Source: JAWRCU01 sp033542235 (GTDB lineage: Bacteria > Pseudomonadota > Alphaproteobacteria > Rhizobiales > Rhizobiaceae). From it: DNA of 43,480 nucleotides. The notes below the pieces were generated by a model. The model saw only the letters and a program-made list of their open reading frames with translations, had not been told where the DNA came from and did not search any database. Shown here in pieces: positions 22,827 through 31,839 of the stretch. A program made the translations under genes and the position numbers. Where the stretch lies: the NCBI RefSeq assembly GCF_033542235.1, contig NZ_JAWRCU010000030.1, forward strand, positions 1-43,480, in the 5' to 3' direction. The number at the start of each line of letters is the position of its first letter. Position 1 is the first letter of the stretch.

Positions 22827-24011
22827 ATGGACGGTTTCGGATCGAGGCATGATCTGGCGCGCAGCCTGGCTGAGGGCGAGGAAGCGAAGGTCGAGTATGT
22901 CGAGCTCTTCTTCGACCTGGTCTTCGTCTTTGCGGTAACCCAGATATCGCATTTCCTGCTCGGCCATCTCTCCGTCCTCGGCGCGTTCCAATCTGCCTTC
23001 CTGCTGCTCGCAGTCTGGTGGGTCTGGGTCTTTACCGCCTGGGTCACCAACTGGATGGACCCGCAGCGCACCGCCGTAAAGTTTCTCCTTTTCGTCTTGA
23101 TGCTCGCCGGGCTGGTCCTGTCCAGCTCGCTCCCGGAGGCGTTCGAGGATCACGGGCTCGCCTTTGCCGCAGCCTATGTTTTCATGCAGGTCGGCCGTTC
23201 GTTCTTCATGATCTGGGCACTCAGGAATCACGACCCCGACAATTTCCGTAACTTCCTGCGCATCACCCAATGGCTCGTTCTCTCCGGCATTTTCTGGCTG
23301 GCTGGGGCCTTCGCTGAGGGCGAGAAGCGCTTCGCGATCTGGATCGCCGCTCTCGCCATCGAATATGCGTCGCCCGCGCTGCGTTTCTGGACGCCATGGA
23401 ACGGCGCATCCTCGACTGCCGATTGGGATATAGAGGGCGGTCACATGGCCGAGCGCAGCGCGCTCTTCGTCATCATTGCGCTTGGCGAATCTGTGCTGGT
23501 TACTGGCGCCACCGTCGCCGAGATGGAATGGAACGGCTCGGTCGTTGCCGCCTTCCTGGTCTCTTTCCTCGGCACGGTCGCGATGTGGTGGCTCTATTTC
23601 AACATCGGCGCCGGGAAAGCCCGGCACAACATAGAGCACGCTGACGATCCAGGCCGCATCGCACGTGTGGCCTATACCTACCTTCCGGTCATGCTCATTG
23701 CGGGCATCGTCGTTGGCGCAGTTGCCGACGAAGTGGTGCTCGCCCATCCTGTCGGCCGCCACGCAGACCTATCTGCCATCTTGGTTATCCTGGGCGGTCC
23801 GGCGCTCTACGTGACCGGCAACATGCTGTTCAAGCGCATCTCCTTCGGCCGGTTGCCGCTTTCGCATATCGCGGGGCTTGGCCTATTCGTCGTGCTGGCC
23901 ACGGCCTCGCCGGCCTTGGGCCCGTTGCCGCTCAGCGCGTTTGCAACGACGATCCTGATCTTGGTGGCGGTCTGGGAGAACGTGTCGCTGAGGTCGGGCC
24001 GGGACCGGTAG
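22827..24011 (+). CDS. Low temperature requirement protein A (LtrA) family membrane protein
   Basis: This roughly 394-residue polytopic inner-membrane protein has about ten to eleven hydrophobic helices. The LtrA signature at the N-terminus (KVEYVELFFDLVFVFAVTQISHFLL) is followed by WWVWVFTAWVTNW and a later SALFVIIALGESVLVTGA. LtrA was named from a Listeria mutant unable to grow in the cold, but its biochemical function is unknown. I prefer ATG 22827 (GAGG 4 bases upstream); ATG 22815 adds four residues. It converges with the GNAT gene. Confidence 0.88.
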   Translation: MDGFGSRHDLARSLAEGEEAKVEYVELFFDLVFVFAVTQISHFLLGHLSVLGAFQSAFLLLAVWWVWVFTAWVTNWMDPQRTAVKFLLFVLMLAGLVLSSSLPEAFEDHGLAFAAAYVFMQVGRSFFMIWALRNHDPDNFRNFLRITQWLVLSGIFWLAGAFAEGEKRFAIWIAALAIEYASPALRFWTPWNGASSTADWDIEGGHMAERSALFVIIALGESVLVTGATVAEMEWNGSVVAAFLVSFLGTVAMWWLYFNIGAGKARHNIEHADDPGRIARVAYTYLPVMLIAGIVVGAVADEVVLAHPVGRHADLSAILVILGGPALYVTGNMLFKRISFGRLPLSHIAGLGLFVVLATASPALGPLPLSAFATTILILVAVWENVSLRSGRDR

Positions 24012-24070
24012 CGGCTCGGAAGACCGAAGTCTCCGCTTGAAGCATGGTGATCCTTCCTCCTGCTCCGGCT

Positions 24071-24532
24071 TTATGCAGGAAGACGTTCCAGGATGATGAG
24101 TGGTCGCGTCGGCTGGCGCATGCGGAAGACGCGCGCAAGGCTGCTCATCCGCTGGTTGCGCCGTACCTCAACCGGTGCCGACGGCGCCTCGATCGGGCGG
24201 AAGCCCCACCGTTTGCAAACGGCTGTGAAAACATGTGCCGTGACCATCCATACCGGCCCGGGTTCCGCAGCGACGAGCGCATCCATGAGCCGCTTGGCAA
24301 CGCCTTGCCCGCGCATTTCCTTGCGTACGACGAGAGGGCCGAGCTCGTGTGAGCCGTCGGAATGCCTGCGCATCTGGACGATGCCGACAATCTGCTGCCC
24401 AGCTGCCGTGGCCACCCAGCAGCTTGACCATTTCACGTCGGTCCGGTTCAGTTGCCCAGTGCGCGCCAAGGCGCGAATTGCCGGCTGATCCAGCTCCGTC
24501 GCCCGGCGAATGCTGATATCAGCTTCGCTCAT
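24071..24532 (-). CDS. GNAT family N-acetyltransferase
   Basis: This 153-residue acetyl-CoA-dependent transferase shows the GNAT core strand 4 with ELGPLVVRKEMRGQGVAKRLMDAL (R/Q-x-x-G-x-G/A pyrophosphate loop, about 66-89). The aromatic/hydrophobic acceptor side is not diagnostic. ATG 24532 is chosen because the family begins MSEADISIRRATE. Substrate unknown. It follows, on the same strand, a small secreted protein gene after a 176-base gap. Confidence 0.82.
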   Translation of the reverse strand: MSEADISIRRATELDQPAIRALARTGQLNRTDVKWSSCWVATAAGQQIVGIVQMRRHSDGSHELGPLVVRKEMRGQGVAKRLMDALVAAEPGPVWMVTAHVFTAVCKRWGFRPIEAPSAPVEVRRNQRMSSLARVFRMRQPTRPLIILERLPA

Positions 24533-24708
24533 GAAAGCCTCCTGCGGTGCCGTGGGCATTGCTGCCATTACAACATGCTGCAGGGCGTCTGTTTCGGACG
24601 AATGCCGCCGCGCTCGGATCCGTATCTCAGATGTTTCGGATAGATCTCGGCTTTGTAACGGTCGGCCTGTGCAGCGCCTGCACGTCGACAGAGCGAGGTG
24701 CGTTCGGA

Positions 24709-25299
24709 CTACTGCTGCGCGACCGAGCCGACCGGAGTGGCGTCGACACGCTTGAGGTTCATGCCGATCACCGGCACCATCTCCTTCTCGACGCGCACGG
24801 AGACTGTAACGACCATCGAATTGTCGTCGGGAAGCCGCGCCAGCATGGCACCCTTCAGCGCTTTGCGGTTGAGGCCGAAGACAACCTTGCGGCTGTTTAC
24901 GACATTGCCGGAGACGACGTCGAGGCCTTTGCCTGCAGAACCGTCATTGAAGACGCCGGTATAGCCGCTCTCGGTCTTCTTGATGGAAGCGCTCATCTTC
25001 TGAGTGAATACGCCGACCCGACAGCCGCCGTCGAGGGTCATGCCGGTCTCGCCCGAAGCCGGCATGCCAGTGAAATTACAGACGAATTTGGTGCCCTTGT
25101 ACTTGCCCGCGACCACTTCGCCTGGTCCCGTCCAATGTCCCGCGACAGATTGGAAGAAGAGTTCGTCGCGTTCCCCCGCCGAAACAGTGCCGGGCACGCA
25201 TGCCGCGGCCGCGAGCGTCAGGATTGCGGACAGCACTGTGCGCATCATCAGGAAGACCCGAAACACCAATGGGACAAGAGACGAAACCCCTGAAACCAT
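24709..25299 (-). CDS. Small secreted protein of unknown function
   Basis: The product is 196 residues from ATG 25299, or 178-179 from ATG 25248/25245, which would give a cleaner signal peptide (MMRTVLSAILTLAAAACVPGTVSA). The mature part has many short beta segments: VAGHWTGPGEVVAGKYKGT, FVCNFTGMP, GMTLDGGCRVG, and VVNSRKVVFGLNRKALKGAM. Two cysteines could form one disulfide. I recognise no family beyond 'conserved hypothetical' exported proteins of rhizobia. The C-terminus (VGSVAQQ) is polar. Start choice is uncertain because none has a strong ribosome binding site. Confidence 0.65.
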   Translation of the reverse strand: MVSGVSSLVPLVFRVFLMMRTVLSAILTLAAAACVPGTVSAGERDELFFQSVAGHWTGPGEVVAGKYKGTKFVCNFTGMPASGETGMTLDGGCRVGVFTQKMSASIKKTESGYTGVFNDGSAGKGLDVVSGNVVNSRKVVFGLNRKALKGAMLARLPDDNSMVVTVSVRVEKEMVPVIGMNLKRVDATPVGSVAQQ

Positions 25300-25366
25300 G
25301 GACAAGATTGGTTAATGCTTCGTCTATTCGAAGCAGAGAATGGACGGCTGAGGCTCCCGCCGCAAG

Positions 25367-26452
25367 CTATTTTTCTGCTGAGCTTTGTTCCGACGCTTTG
25401 CGGGTTGTGAAGGTCGTCAGAGCCGTGAGAAAGTCGCCGAGGCCGGGTCGCTTCACGGCGCTGAAGGGCAGTGGACGCGCCGTCTCCATGGCGGCGATGC
25501 CGATGCGCGCCGTCATCATGCCGTTGACGACACCTTCGCCGAGTTTCGCTGAAAGCCGTGCAGCGAGCCCGTGGCCAACGAGCTGCTGCACAAGGCTGTC
25601 GCCCGCGGCGAGAGAGCCGGTGACCGCAAGATGAGCGAGCACGTCACGCGCCAGCCGGAAGAAGCCGAGCGTGCCCGGCCTGCCGCCATAGAGTTCGGCA
25701 AGTCGTCGGATCAGGCGCGCGCCCTCGAACACTACATAGGCAATGTCGACTAACGCACGCGGGCTGACGGCCGTCACGATCGAGACTCGCTTTGCCGCAT
25801 CGAGGATGAGAACCTTCGCCTTGGCATCGAGCGGTGCCAGGATCTCCGCTTCGGCCAGGCGGACGAGATTGGCGCCATCGATGATCTCGTCGCTCAGATC
25901 CGCCAGCGAGCGGCGGCCTGCTGCCGTTTCCGGCTTGCCGGAGACGAAGGCGGTAAGCTCCCTGACCACGGCGCGCCCCGCCTTGAGGTCGTCGCGCGCG
26001 ATGGCGTCGAGCGCGCGCCTCCTGATCTTCTCGACAGATGCGAGGCGGGCGAGCGCGATGAGCTCGCGGCCAAGAATGATCACCAGCGACAGAAGCGCGA
26101 CAACCGCGGCCGCAGCGGCAAGCCAGCCGAGCCACCCGTAGTGCGCGAAGAGGTCGCGGATCAGCCGGTCGGTCCACAATCCGATCCCGAGCGACACCAG
26201 TGCGCCGAGCGCGGTGAGGAAGATCGCGCCGAGCCTCGAGCGACGCCGCGGTGCGGTCGCCGGCGGCGGCTCGCGCAACTCGAGATCGCCCTCATCGAAG
26301 ACATCTATCTCGGCCGGCACGACGACAGCCACCTGCGATTTCGGCAAGGCGCGCGGTCTGCGATTTGCCTCGGCCTGTCGACTTTCCTCCGGCTCGCGCC
26401 GCTCTGGCTCCGGCTCGACACGGAATGCGGCGGGTCTGCGCTGTTGGCTCAT
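25367..26452 (-). CDS. YcjF-like / DUF697 (TIGR01620) inner-membrane protein
   Basis: This 361-residue protein has a charged, Arg/Glu-rich N-terminal segment (1-70), two membrane helices (about 75-97 and 105-130) and a helical cytoplasmic C-terminal domain with the DUF697-type stretch AVSPRALVDIAYVVFEGARLIRRLAELYGGRP. The gene starts inside the stop codon of the preceding P-loop gene (ATGA overlap at 26449-26452), so the two are translationally coupled, the same arrangement as E. coli ycjX-ycjF, which is linked to stress. Molecular function is unknown. Confidence 0.88.
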   Translation of the reverse strand: MSQQRRPAAFRVEPEPERREPEESRQAEANRRPRALPKSQVAVVVPAEIDVFDEGDLELREPPPATAPRRRSRLGAIFLTALGALVSLGIGLWTDRLIRDLFAHYGWLGWLAAAAAVVALLSLVIILGRELIALARLASVEKIRRRALDAIARDDLKAGRAVVRELTAFVSGKPETAAGRRSLADLSDEIIDGANLVRLAEAEILAPLDAKAKVLILDAAKRVSIVTAVSPRALVDIAYVVFEGARLIRRLAELYGGRPGTLGFFRLARDVLAHLAVTGSLAAGDSLVQQLVGHGLAARLSAKLGEGVVNGMMTARIGIAAMETARPLPFSAVKRPGLGDFLTALTTFTTRKASEQSSAEK

Positions 26453-27924
26453 GCCAGCCTGTCTCCGACCAGGAATTGCAGCGCGCGGTCGAGCCTGATG
26501 TGCGGCAACGACAGCGAGACGCCTTCGGAGGTACGCTCGATCCGGGGCGGCCGAAAACGCACAAAGCGTATCAAAGGGTCGTCCATTACCTTGGCTCGTT
26601 CCTTTGGCGGTGCAAACACGGCTCCAGGCTTCTCCGGCAAATCTCCGGGAAATACAGCGGTTTCGGTCTCTCCGTCGAACGTCTCGTTGCCTATCGTTTC
26701 GCCCTTCAGCGGCGTCCCGATGATGACCGGCAGCGTCTCGCGGCCCTGCTTTACCGTGCCTTCGCGCGTTGCCCGCACTGCGGCCATGGCGAGCACGTCG
26801 ACATCCGCCCCAGAGAAGTTGGCCCGTGCGATCGCGCGGTCGGCGAGCCGACGCACGATCGCCTGGAGCCGATCATGGCTTTCGTGGTGGAGATGGTCGG
26901 CCTTGGTCGCCGCGATGAGGATGCGGCCAATGCGGTGTGAGAAAAGATCGCTGAGCAAATTGCCGCGTCCCGGCCTGAAGCAGCTGAGGATCTCCGTCAG
27001 CGCCCTTTCCAGGTCGACCAGGGCGTCCGGACCGGCATTCAGCGCCTGCAAGGCGTCAATCAGCACGATCTGCCGGTCGAGCCTCGCCACATGCTCTCGG
27101 AAGAACGGCTTAATGACATGCGTCTTGTAGGCTTCGTACCGGCGCTCCATCATCGCGTGCAGCGAGCCGGGGCGGCCGCGGTCTCCCGCGAGCTTCGGCA
27201 GCGGCGCGAAGGTCAATGCCGGCGAGCCATCGAGGTCGCCCGGCATCAGGAAGCGCCCGGGCGGTAGGGTCGAAAGCGCCCGCTGGTCCTGTTTGCAGGC
27301 CCTGAGATAGCCTGCGAACACTTCCGCAAGACGCCGCGCCAGCGTTTCGTCGGCCGGCGCCGAAGCATCGACCGTTGCTGCAAGCTCACGCCACTCGGCT
27401 GAAAGCTCCTCGCGTACGGGCAAGTGTACCAGCTCGAACGCCTCATGCGAAAATTCGGCATAGCTCTTGCCGAGCAGCGGCAGGTCGAGCAGCCATTCGC
27501 CGGGATAATCGACGATGTCGACCGAAAGCCGGCCGCTGGAAAGCAGGCGGCCCCAGGCAGAGGCCGATTCATATTCGATAGTAAGCCTGAGCTCGGAGAT
27601 GGCGCGGGTCGAATCCGGCCAGACTCGGTCGTCGACAAGCGCGCCGATATGGTCCTCGTACTGGAAGCGCGGCACCGCGTCGTCGGGCTGCTCTTCGAGG
27701 AAAGCGCGTGCGATGCGCCCCGACTTCTGCGCTTCGAACAGCGGCAGCCGGCCGCCATGGATCAGATTGTGAACAAAGGCCGAAATGAATACCGTCTTGC
27801 CCGCGCGCGATAGCCCTGTGACGCCCAATCTGAGCGTGGGCGAGAAGAGCCCGGTTGCACGCTCCGCGAGCGTGTCGAAGGCGATCAGCGCCTCGTCGGT
27901 GAAGGTCGTCAGCGATGTCGCCAA
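26449..27924 (-). CDS. YcjX-family P-loop NTPase (DUF463)
   Basis: This roughly 491-residue protein carries an N-terminal P-loop LGVTGLSRAGKTVFISAF (Walker A GLSRAGKT) and the YcjX signatures VDIVDYPGEWLLDLPLL and IVLIDALQALNAG. The family is related to GTP-binding proteins induced by stress. The frame is open up to TTG 28008; I prefer TTG 27924 because E. coli YcjX starts shortly before the P-loop, and GAGAG lies about 10 bases upstream. It overlaps the YcjF-like gene by 4 bases and follows the SixA-like gene by about 130 bases. Confidence 0.85.
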   Translation of the reverse strand: MATSLTTFTDEALIAFDTLAERATGLFSPTLRLGVTGLSRAGKTVFISAFVHNLIHGGRLPLFEAQKSGRIARAFLEEQPDDAVPRFQYEDHIGALVDDRVWPDSTRAISELRLTIEYESASAWGRLLSSGRLSVDIVDYPGEWLLDLPLLGKSYAEFSHEAFELVHLPVREELSAEWRELAATVDASAPADETLARRLAEVFAGYLRACKQDQRALSTLPPGRFLMPGDLDGSPALTFAPLPKLAGDRGRPGSLHAMMERRYEAYKTHVIKPFFREHVARLDRQIVLIDALQALNAGPDALVDLERALTEILSCFRPGRGNLLSDLFSHRIGRILIAATKADHLHHESHDRLQAIVRRLADRAIARANFSGADVDVLAMAAVRATREGTVKQGRETLPVIIGTPLKGETIGNETFDGETETAVFPGDLPEKPGAVFAPPKERAKVMDDPLIRFVRFRPPRIERTSEGVSLSLPHIRLDRALQFLVGDRLA

Positions 27925-28054
27925 ATTGTATCTCTCGGCTCGCGGCTTCCCGATATAGGCAAAGCCGCGGCGCTTTGAAATGGTGAGCGTGAGCGGAGTG
28001 CCGCCCAAACCGGTTGAGCGGGCATGCGACGGTTGCCCGACTGATCGGGCAACC

Positions 28055-28558
28055 TCAGAGATCTGCCGGCGTCAGGAATGCCTCGAGATAGCCCTTGCCG
28101 GGTGCGGCTTCGCTCAGCTTGCCGGGAAAGCGGATCACAGCCAGCGCCGATGTCGGGAAGCCCTGATGCAGCACGGCGTTCGCATGGGGGTCGCCCTCGC
28201 CGGAAAGCGCCTCTGCCACGTCCTCCATCATCGGGTTGTGGCCAACCAGGAGAACCTCGTTTGCGTCGGCCGTCTCGCGGATGAAATCGACATAGCCGGC
28301 AGCATCGGTGCTGTAGAGGGAATCGGAATAAATGACTCGGCCGTTATCGATATGGCGGGCGATCCAGTCGAGCGTCTCGCGCGCCCGCTTGGCCGAAGAG
28401 CACAGCACCAGTTCCGGAATGTAGGAGCAAGCCCGCATCGCGGCGCCGATCGCGTCGGCATCGGTTCGGCCGATCGGTTCGAGCGGCCGGTCGAAGTCGC
28501 GCATTCCAGGCTCTGCCCAGCCTGCTTTGGCGTGGCGCAGCATAAACAGACGGCTCAT
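28055..28558 (-). CDS. SixA-like histidine phosphatase family protein
   Basis: This 167-residue histidine phosphatase has the catalytic motif LFMLRHAKA (RHA, His9 the phospho-acceptor), followed by CSSAKRARETL and LLVGHNPMMEDV (second catalytic His). This small single-domain form is like E. coli SixA, which dephosphorylates Hpt domains, but sequence cannot show which phosphohistidine or small phosphoester is the target. GGGAGG lies about 11 bases before ATG 28558. Confidence 0.87.
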   Translation of the reverse strand: MSRLFMLRHAKAGWAEPGMRDFDRPLEPIGRTDADAIGAAMRACSYIPELVLCSSAKRARETLDWIARHIDNGRVIYSDSLYSTDAAGYVDFIRETADANEVLLVGHNPMMEDVAEALSGEGDPHANAVLHQGFPTSALAVIRFPGKLSEAAPGKGYLEAFLTPADL

Positions 28559-28979
28559 CGACGCTGGGTCCTCCCGGGCTCGGCCGGCTCATCTAAAGCA
28601 TCGGACCCGAAAGTGGAAACCGGTTTCGGGAATAATCCGATGCGAGAGGAAAGCATCGGACCCGAAAGTGGAAACCGGTTTCGCGACTAATCCGATGCGT
28701 GAGATGAACGTCGGCGCCGAAAGTGGAAACCGGTTTTGAAGAAAATCTTGCTGAGAAAGGATCGGCCGATCTCGCGCAAAGCGCGGTTTGTGCGAATGCG
28801 GCGCCATAAAAAGCTGATGGCCTTCGCTGAATTTCGGCCACAAACTTAGTGAATAGCGCGCCAGTTCACGCCTTTCGCCTGACGCTGACAAATGCGTGAG
28901 AGGTAGTTTCTTTGGCCTTGTGCGGGTTTTTTCTGCCGAGTATATGGGCCCGCAAAACAATGGGTTGTGGGGTGAGTCG
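28559..28979. other. 421-base intergenic region upstream of dksA
   Basis: It holds the three tandem palindromic repeats (28598-28746) and then about 230 bases without a recognisable gene before the dksA start. Small frames running through the repeats only translate the repeat sequence. The dksA promoter should lie in 28750-28970. Confidence 0.6.
28598..28746. repeat. Tandem rhizobial palindromic repeats (two full, one degenerate copy)
   Basis: Copy 1 (28598-28643) and copy 2 (28653-28698) are each 46 bases, bounded by GCATCGGA / TCCGATGC and with the inner palindrome CCCGAAAGTGG-AAACCGGTTTCGGG. Copy 3 (28708-28746) keeps the core GCCGAAAGTGGAAACCGGTTTT but has lost its right end. These are recognisable as short interspersed palindromes of rhizobial intergenic regions. 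Confidence 0.85.
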
Positions 28980-29396
<417 letters not shown>

Positions 29397-29440
29397 TCGG
29401 GAAGCGGGCGGCAGGGCCGGCTTTTGATTTGATGAATTCG

Positions 29441-29460
29441 AGGCGGCCTTCGGCCGCCTT
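29441..29460. terminator. Intrinsic terminator between convergent dksA and citrate synthase
   Basis: Stem AGGCGGCC (29441-29448) pairs with GGCCGCCT (29452-29459), with a 3-base loop (or a 7-bp stem closing on CTTCG). It has T residues after it on the plus strand and lies between convergent genes. The T-run is short, so termination strength is uncertain. Confidence 0.6.
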
Positions 29461-29465
29461 AGCTG

Positions 29466-30551
29466 TCACGCCGCCTGCTTCGGCACCGGCCCGACATAGC
29501 GCGACTGGGGCCTGATCAGCCGACCGTTCATTTCCTGCTCGCGGGCATGTGCAATCCAGCCGATGATGCGCGCGGTAGCGAAGATCGATGTGAAGCTGTC
29601 CGCCGGGAAGCCGAGCGCATCGAGCAATACGGCGGTATAGAATTCGACATTGGTCTCGAGCGGCCGGTTCGGCTTTGTCTTGTGCAATATGTCGAGTGCC
29701 GCCTGTTCCACCGCTTCCGCAAGGGTCAGGCGGTTCGGCGCACCGCCGGCGCGGGCAAGCGCCTTCACCGCCGATTTCAGCGCGTCGGCGCGCGGGTCGC
29801 GCACCTTGTAAATGCGATGCCCGAAGCCCATCAGCCTGTCGCCGCGCGCGAGTGCCTGGATGAGCCAGGCTTCCGCCCTGGATGCTTCCCCGATCTCGTG
29901 CAGCATGTCGAGCACCGGCCCTGGCGCGCCGCCATGCAGAGGCCCCTTGAGCGCTGAAAGGCCGGCGATCACCGCAGATCCGAGCCCGGCCTTCGTCGAG
30001 GCAGCGATCCGCGCTGCGAAGGTGGACGCATTGAGGCCGTGCTCCGAGACTGTCGCGAGATAGGCGTTCAGCGCACGCTCTTCCGCCTGCGAAGCTGGAG
30101 CGCCGGAGGTCATCCGGATCATGTCTGCCGACTGGCCTATCTTCGGGTCTGGCGCGATGGCCTGCTGGCCGCCGTTGAATCGGATGATCGCGGGCGTCAG
30201 AACGGCCGCTGCCCCTGAGAGCATCAGCGCCGTATAAAGATCGTCGCCGTCTGGAATGAAGGACAGTCCTGCTCGAAGCGCCTCGACCGGCGACAACGCT
30301 GCGATTGCGGGGAGGTGCGGCTCCAGCCGCTGGAATGCGTGTCGACGTGCGGTGCCGATCGCGCGGGCGAGGCCTCGCTCATCGGGCAAATCGGGAAAGA
30401 AACCCTCGAATAACAGGTGTGCGACGGATTCGGCGGTGCCGTTACGGGCAAGTTCCTCTACCGGAAGGCCGCGTACTATCAGGCGGCCATTCGCCCCGTC
30501 GACATCCGAGAGCACGGTTTCGGCCGCGATCACATCATCGATTCCAGGCAT
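29466..30551 (-). CDS. Citrate synthase / methylcitrate synthase family protein
   Basis: This 361-residue short-type citrate synthase condenses oxaloacetate with acetyl-CoA or propionyl-CoA. Catalytic His206 (LHGGAPGP) and His245 (GFGHRIYKVRDPRAD) are present, but the catalytic Asp position is Glu303 (NVEFYTA). The segment SEHGLNAST (about 169-176) is typical of the family. GGAG lies about 6 bases upstream of ATG 30551, deciding this start over a longer open frame to 30605. It is divergent (103-base gap) from a second citrate-synthase-fold protein. Whether it makes citrate or 2-methylcitrate, or is a secondary isozyme, cannot be decided here. Confidence 0.88.
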   Translation of the reverse strand: MPGIDDVIAAETVLSDVDGANGRLIVRGLPVEELARNGTAESVAHLLFEGFFPDLPDERGLARAIGTARRHAFQRLEPHLPAIAALSPVEALRAGLSFIPDGDDLYTALMLSGAAAVLTPAIIRFNGGQQAIAPDPKIGQSADMIRMTSGAPASQAEERALNAYLATVSEHGLNASTFAARIAASTKAGLGSAVIAGLSALKGPLHGGAPGPVLDMLHEIGEASRAEAWLIQALARGDRLMGFGHRIYKVRDPRADALKSAVKALARAGGAPNRLTLAEAVEQAALDILHKTKPNRPLETNVEFYTAVLLDALGFPADSFTSIFATARIIGWIAHAREQEMNGRLIRPQSRYVGPVPKQAA

Positions 30552-30593
30552 GTATTTCTCCTTCGGATTCTCTTGAGATGTGTGATACGAACG

Positions 30594-30615
30594 GACGATC
30601 GTCAATCTTGATCAA
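30594..30615. promoter_or_regulatory. Candidate operators in the citrate synthase divergent promoter
   Basis: Two perfect palindromes lie in the short intergenic DNA between the two citrate synthase genes: GACGATCGTC (30594-30603) and TTGATCAA (30608-30615). Together they sit within 50 bases of both start codons. They are candidate binding sites for the HTH-bearing protein encoded next door; no experimental or family motif supports this. Confidence 0.35.
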
Positions 30616-30654
30616 CATAATCAATATGCCTCACAATCGAATCGCTTGGCTGAC

Positions 30655-31800
30655 ATGGCTGCGTGGCTGAACCGCGACGAGACGCTCGACCTGCTCGGCA
30701 TCAAGCCGCAGACGCTCTACGCCTATGTCAGCCGCAAGCTGATCGCTGCGCGGCCCGACCCGAAGGATCCACGCTACAGCCTCTATTCCCGCGCCGACGC
30801 GGAACGGCTCCTGGCGCGGCGAGGGCGCCGGGCGGCGGAGGTCGCCGAACATGCGATCTCCTGGGGAGAAGGCGTCCTGCCTACCTCCATTTCGACGGTT
30901 TCCGGCGGCAGGCTGTTCTATCGTGGCCGAGATGCGGTGAGGCTCGCCGGCAGGGCCACGTTGGAAGAGGTCGCCGCGTTGCTATGGGATGCGCCGGCCA
31001 TTCCTTCCTTCCGCAAGCTGCTGGCGTTCGATGACGGCCGGCCGCCCGTCGAGGCCGCACTTTCGATGCTGGCTGGCGCCGCCGCTCGCTCCGACCCGAC
31101 ATTCGGCCGCGCGCCGGCTTCGCTGCTCGATGAAGCAGCCCTTCTGTTGTGTTCGACAGCCGCGGCCCTCGGCGCTGATCTTTCGAAGGGACTCGGGATT
31201 GCCGACGGCTTTGCTCGGCACTGGAAGTGTGACAGCCAGGCCACCGCGGCGATCCGGACGGCACTGGTGGTCTTGGCCGACCATGAACTCAACGCCTCGA
31301 CCTTTGCCGCGCGGGTCACCGCCTCCACCGGGGCCCCGCTCGCCGCGGCCGCGCTTTCGGGGCTATCGACGCTGCTCGGACCGGTGCATGGCGGTGCGAC
31401 GCTCAGGGTTCGCGCACTGTTCGGGGATGTCGAGCGTGTGGGCGCCCAGCGCGCGGTCCAGGAGCGTCTCGCGCGCGGCGAGCCGCTTCCCGGTTTCGGG
31501 CACCCTCTCTATCCCGATATCGATCCGCGTGGTGCCGTGCTTCTCGAACTGGTTCGCTTGCCGGCTGACCTCGATGAGCTGGCTCGATACGGATCGGCAG
31601 CCACCGGTTTGCAGCCGAATGTCGACTTTGCCACGGCCGCGATGGCGATGGCTTATGATCTGCCGAAGGATGCGGCTTTTCGGATATTCGCCGCGGCACG
31701 CATGGCAGGGTGGCTGGCGCATGCCATGGAGCAGGCGCGGAGCGGCCGGTTGATCAGGCCGCGCGCCCGCTATTCCGGGCCACCCCTGGAATTCACCTAA
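30655..31800 (+). CDS. Citrate synthase family protein with N-terminal helix-turn-helix domain
   Basis: This 381-residue fusion carries, at residues about 5-55, a winged-HTH of MerR/excisionase type (LNRDETLDLLGIKPQTLYAY then a basic stretch), then a citrate synthase domain (about 75-381). That domain retains DHELNAST, catalytic His245 (VHGGA), His283 (GFGHPLY) and Asp324 (NVDF); GHPLY replaces the GHRIY that binds substrate/CoA in the divergent paralogue. The HTH-citrate synthase architecture occurs in other alphaproteobacteria. ATG 30655 is chosen; TTG 30646 is possible. Whether it is an enzyme, a metabolite-sensing regulator or both is open. Confidence 0.82.
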   Translation: MAAWLNRDETLDLLGIKPQTLYAYVSRKLIAARPDPKDPRYSLYSRADAERLLARRGRRAAEVAEHAISWGEGVLPTSISTVSGGRLFYRGRDAVRLAGRATLEEVAALLWDAPAIPSFRKLLAFDDGRPPVEAALSMLAGAAARSDPTFGRAPASLLDEAALLLCSTAAALGADLSKGLGIADGFARHWKCDSQATAAIRTALVVLADHELNASTFAARVTASTGAPLAAAALSGLSTLLGPVHGGATLRVRALFGDVERVGAQRAVQERLARGEPLPGFGHPLYPDIDPRGAVLLELVRLPADLDELARYGSAATGLQPNVDFATAAMAMAYDLPKDAAFRIFAAARMAGWLAHAMEQARSGRLIRPRARYSGPPLEFT

Positions 31801-31839
31801 TGCGATCGGAAGTCCGGCAAGTGTCGCCGCGGGAGCCTG

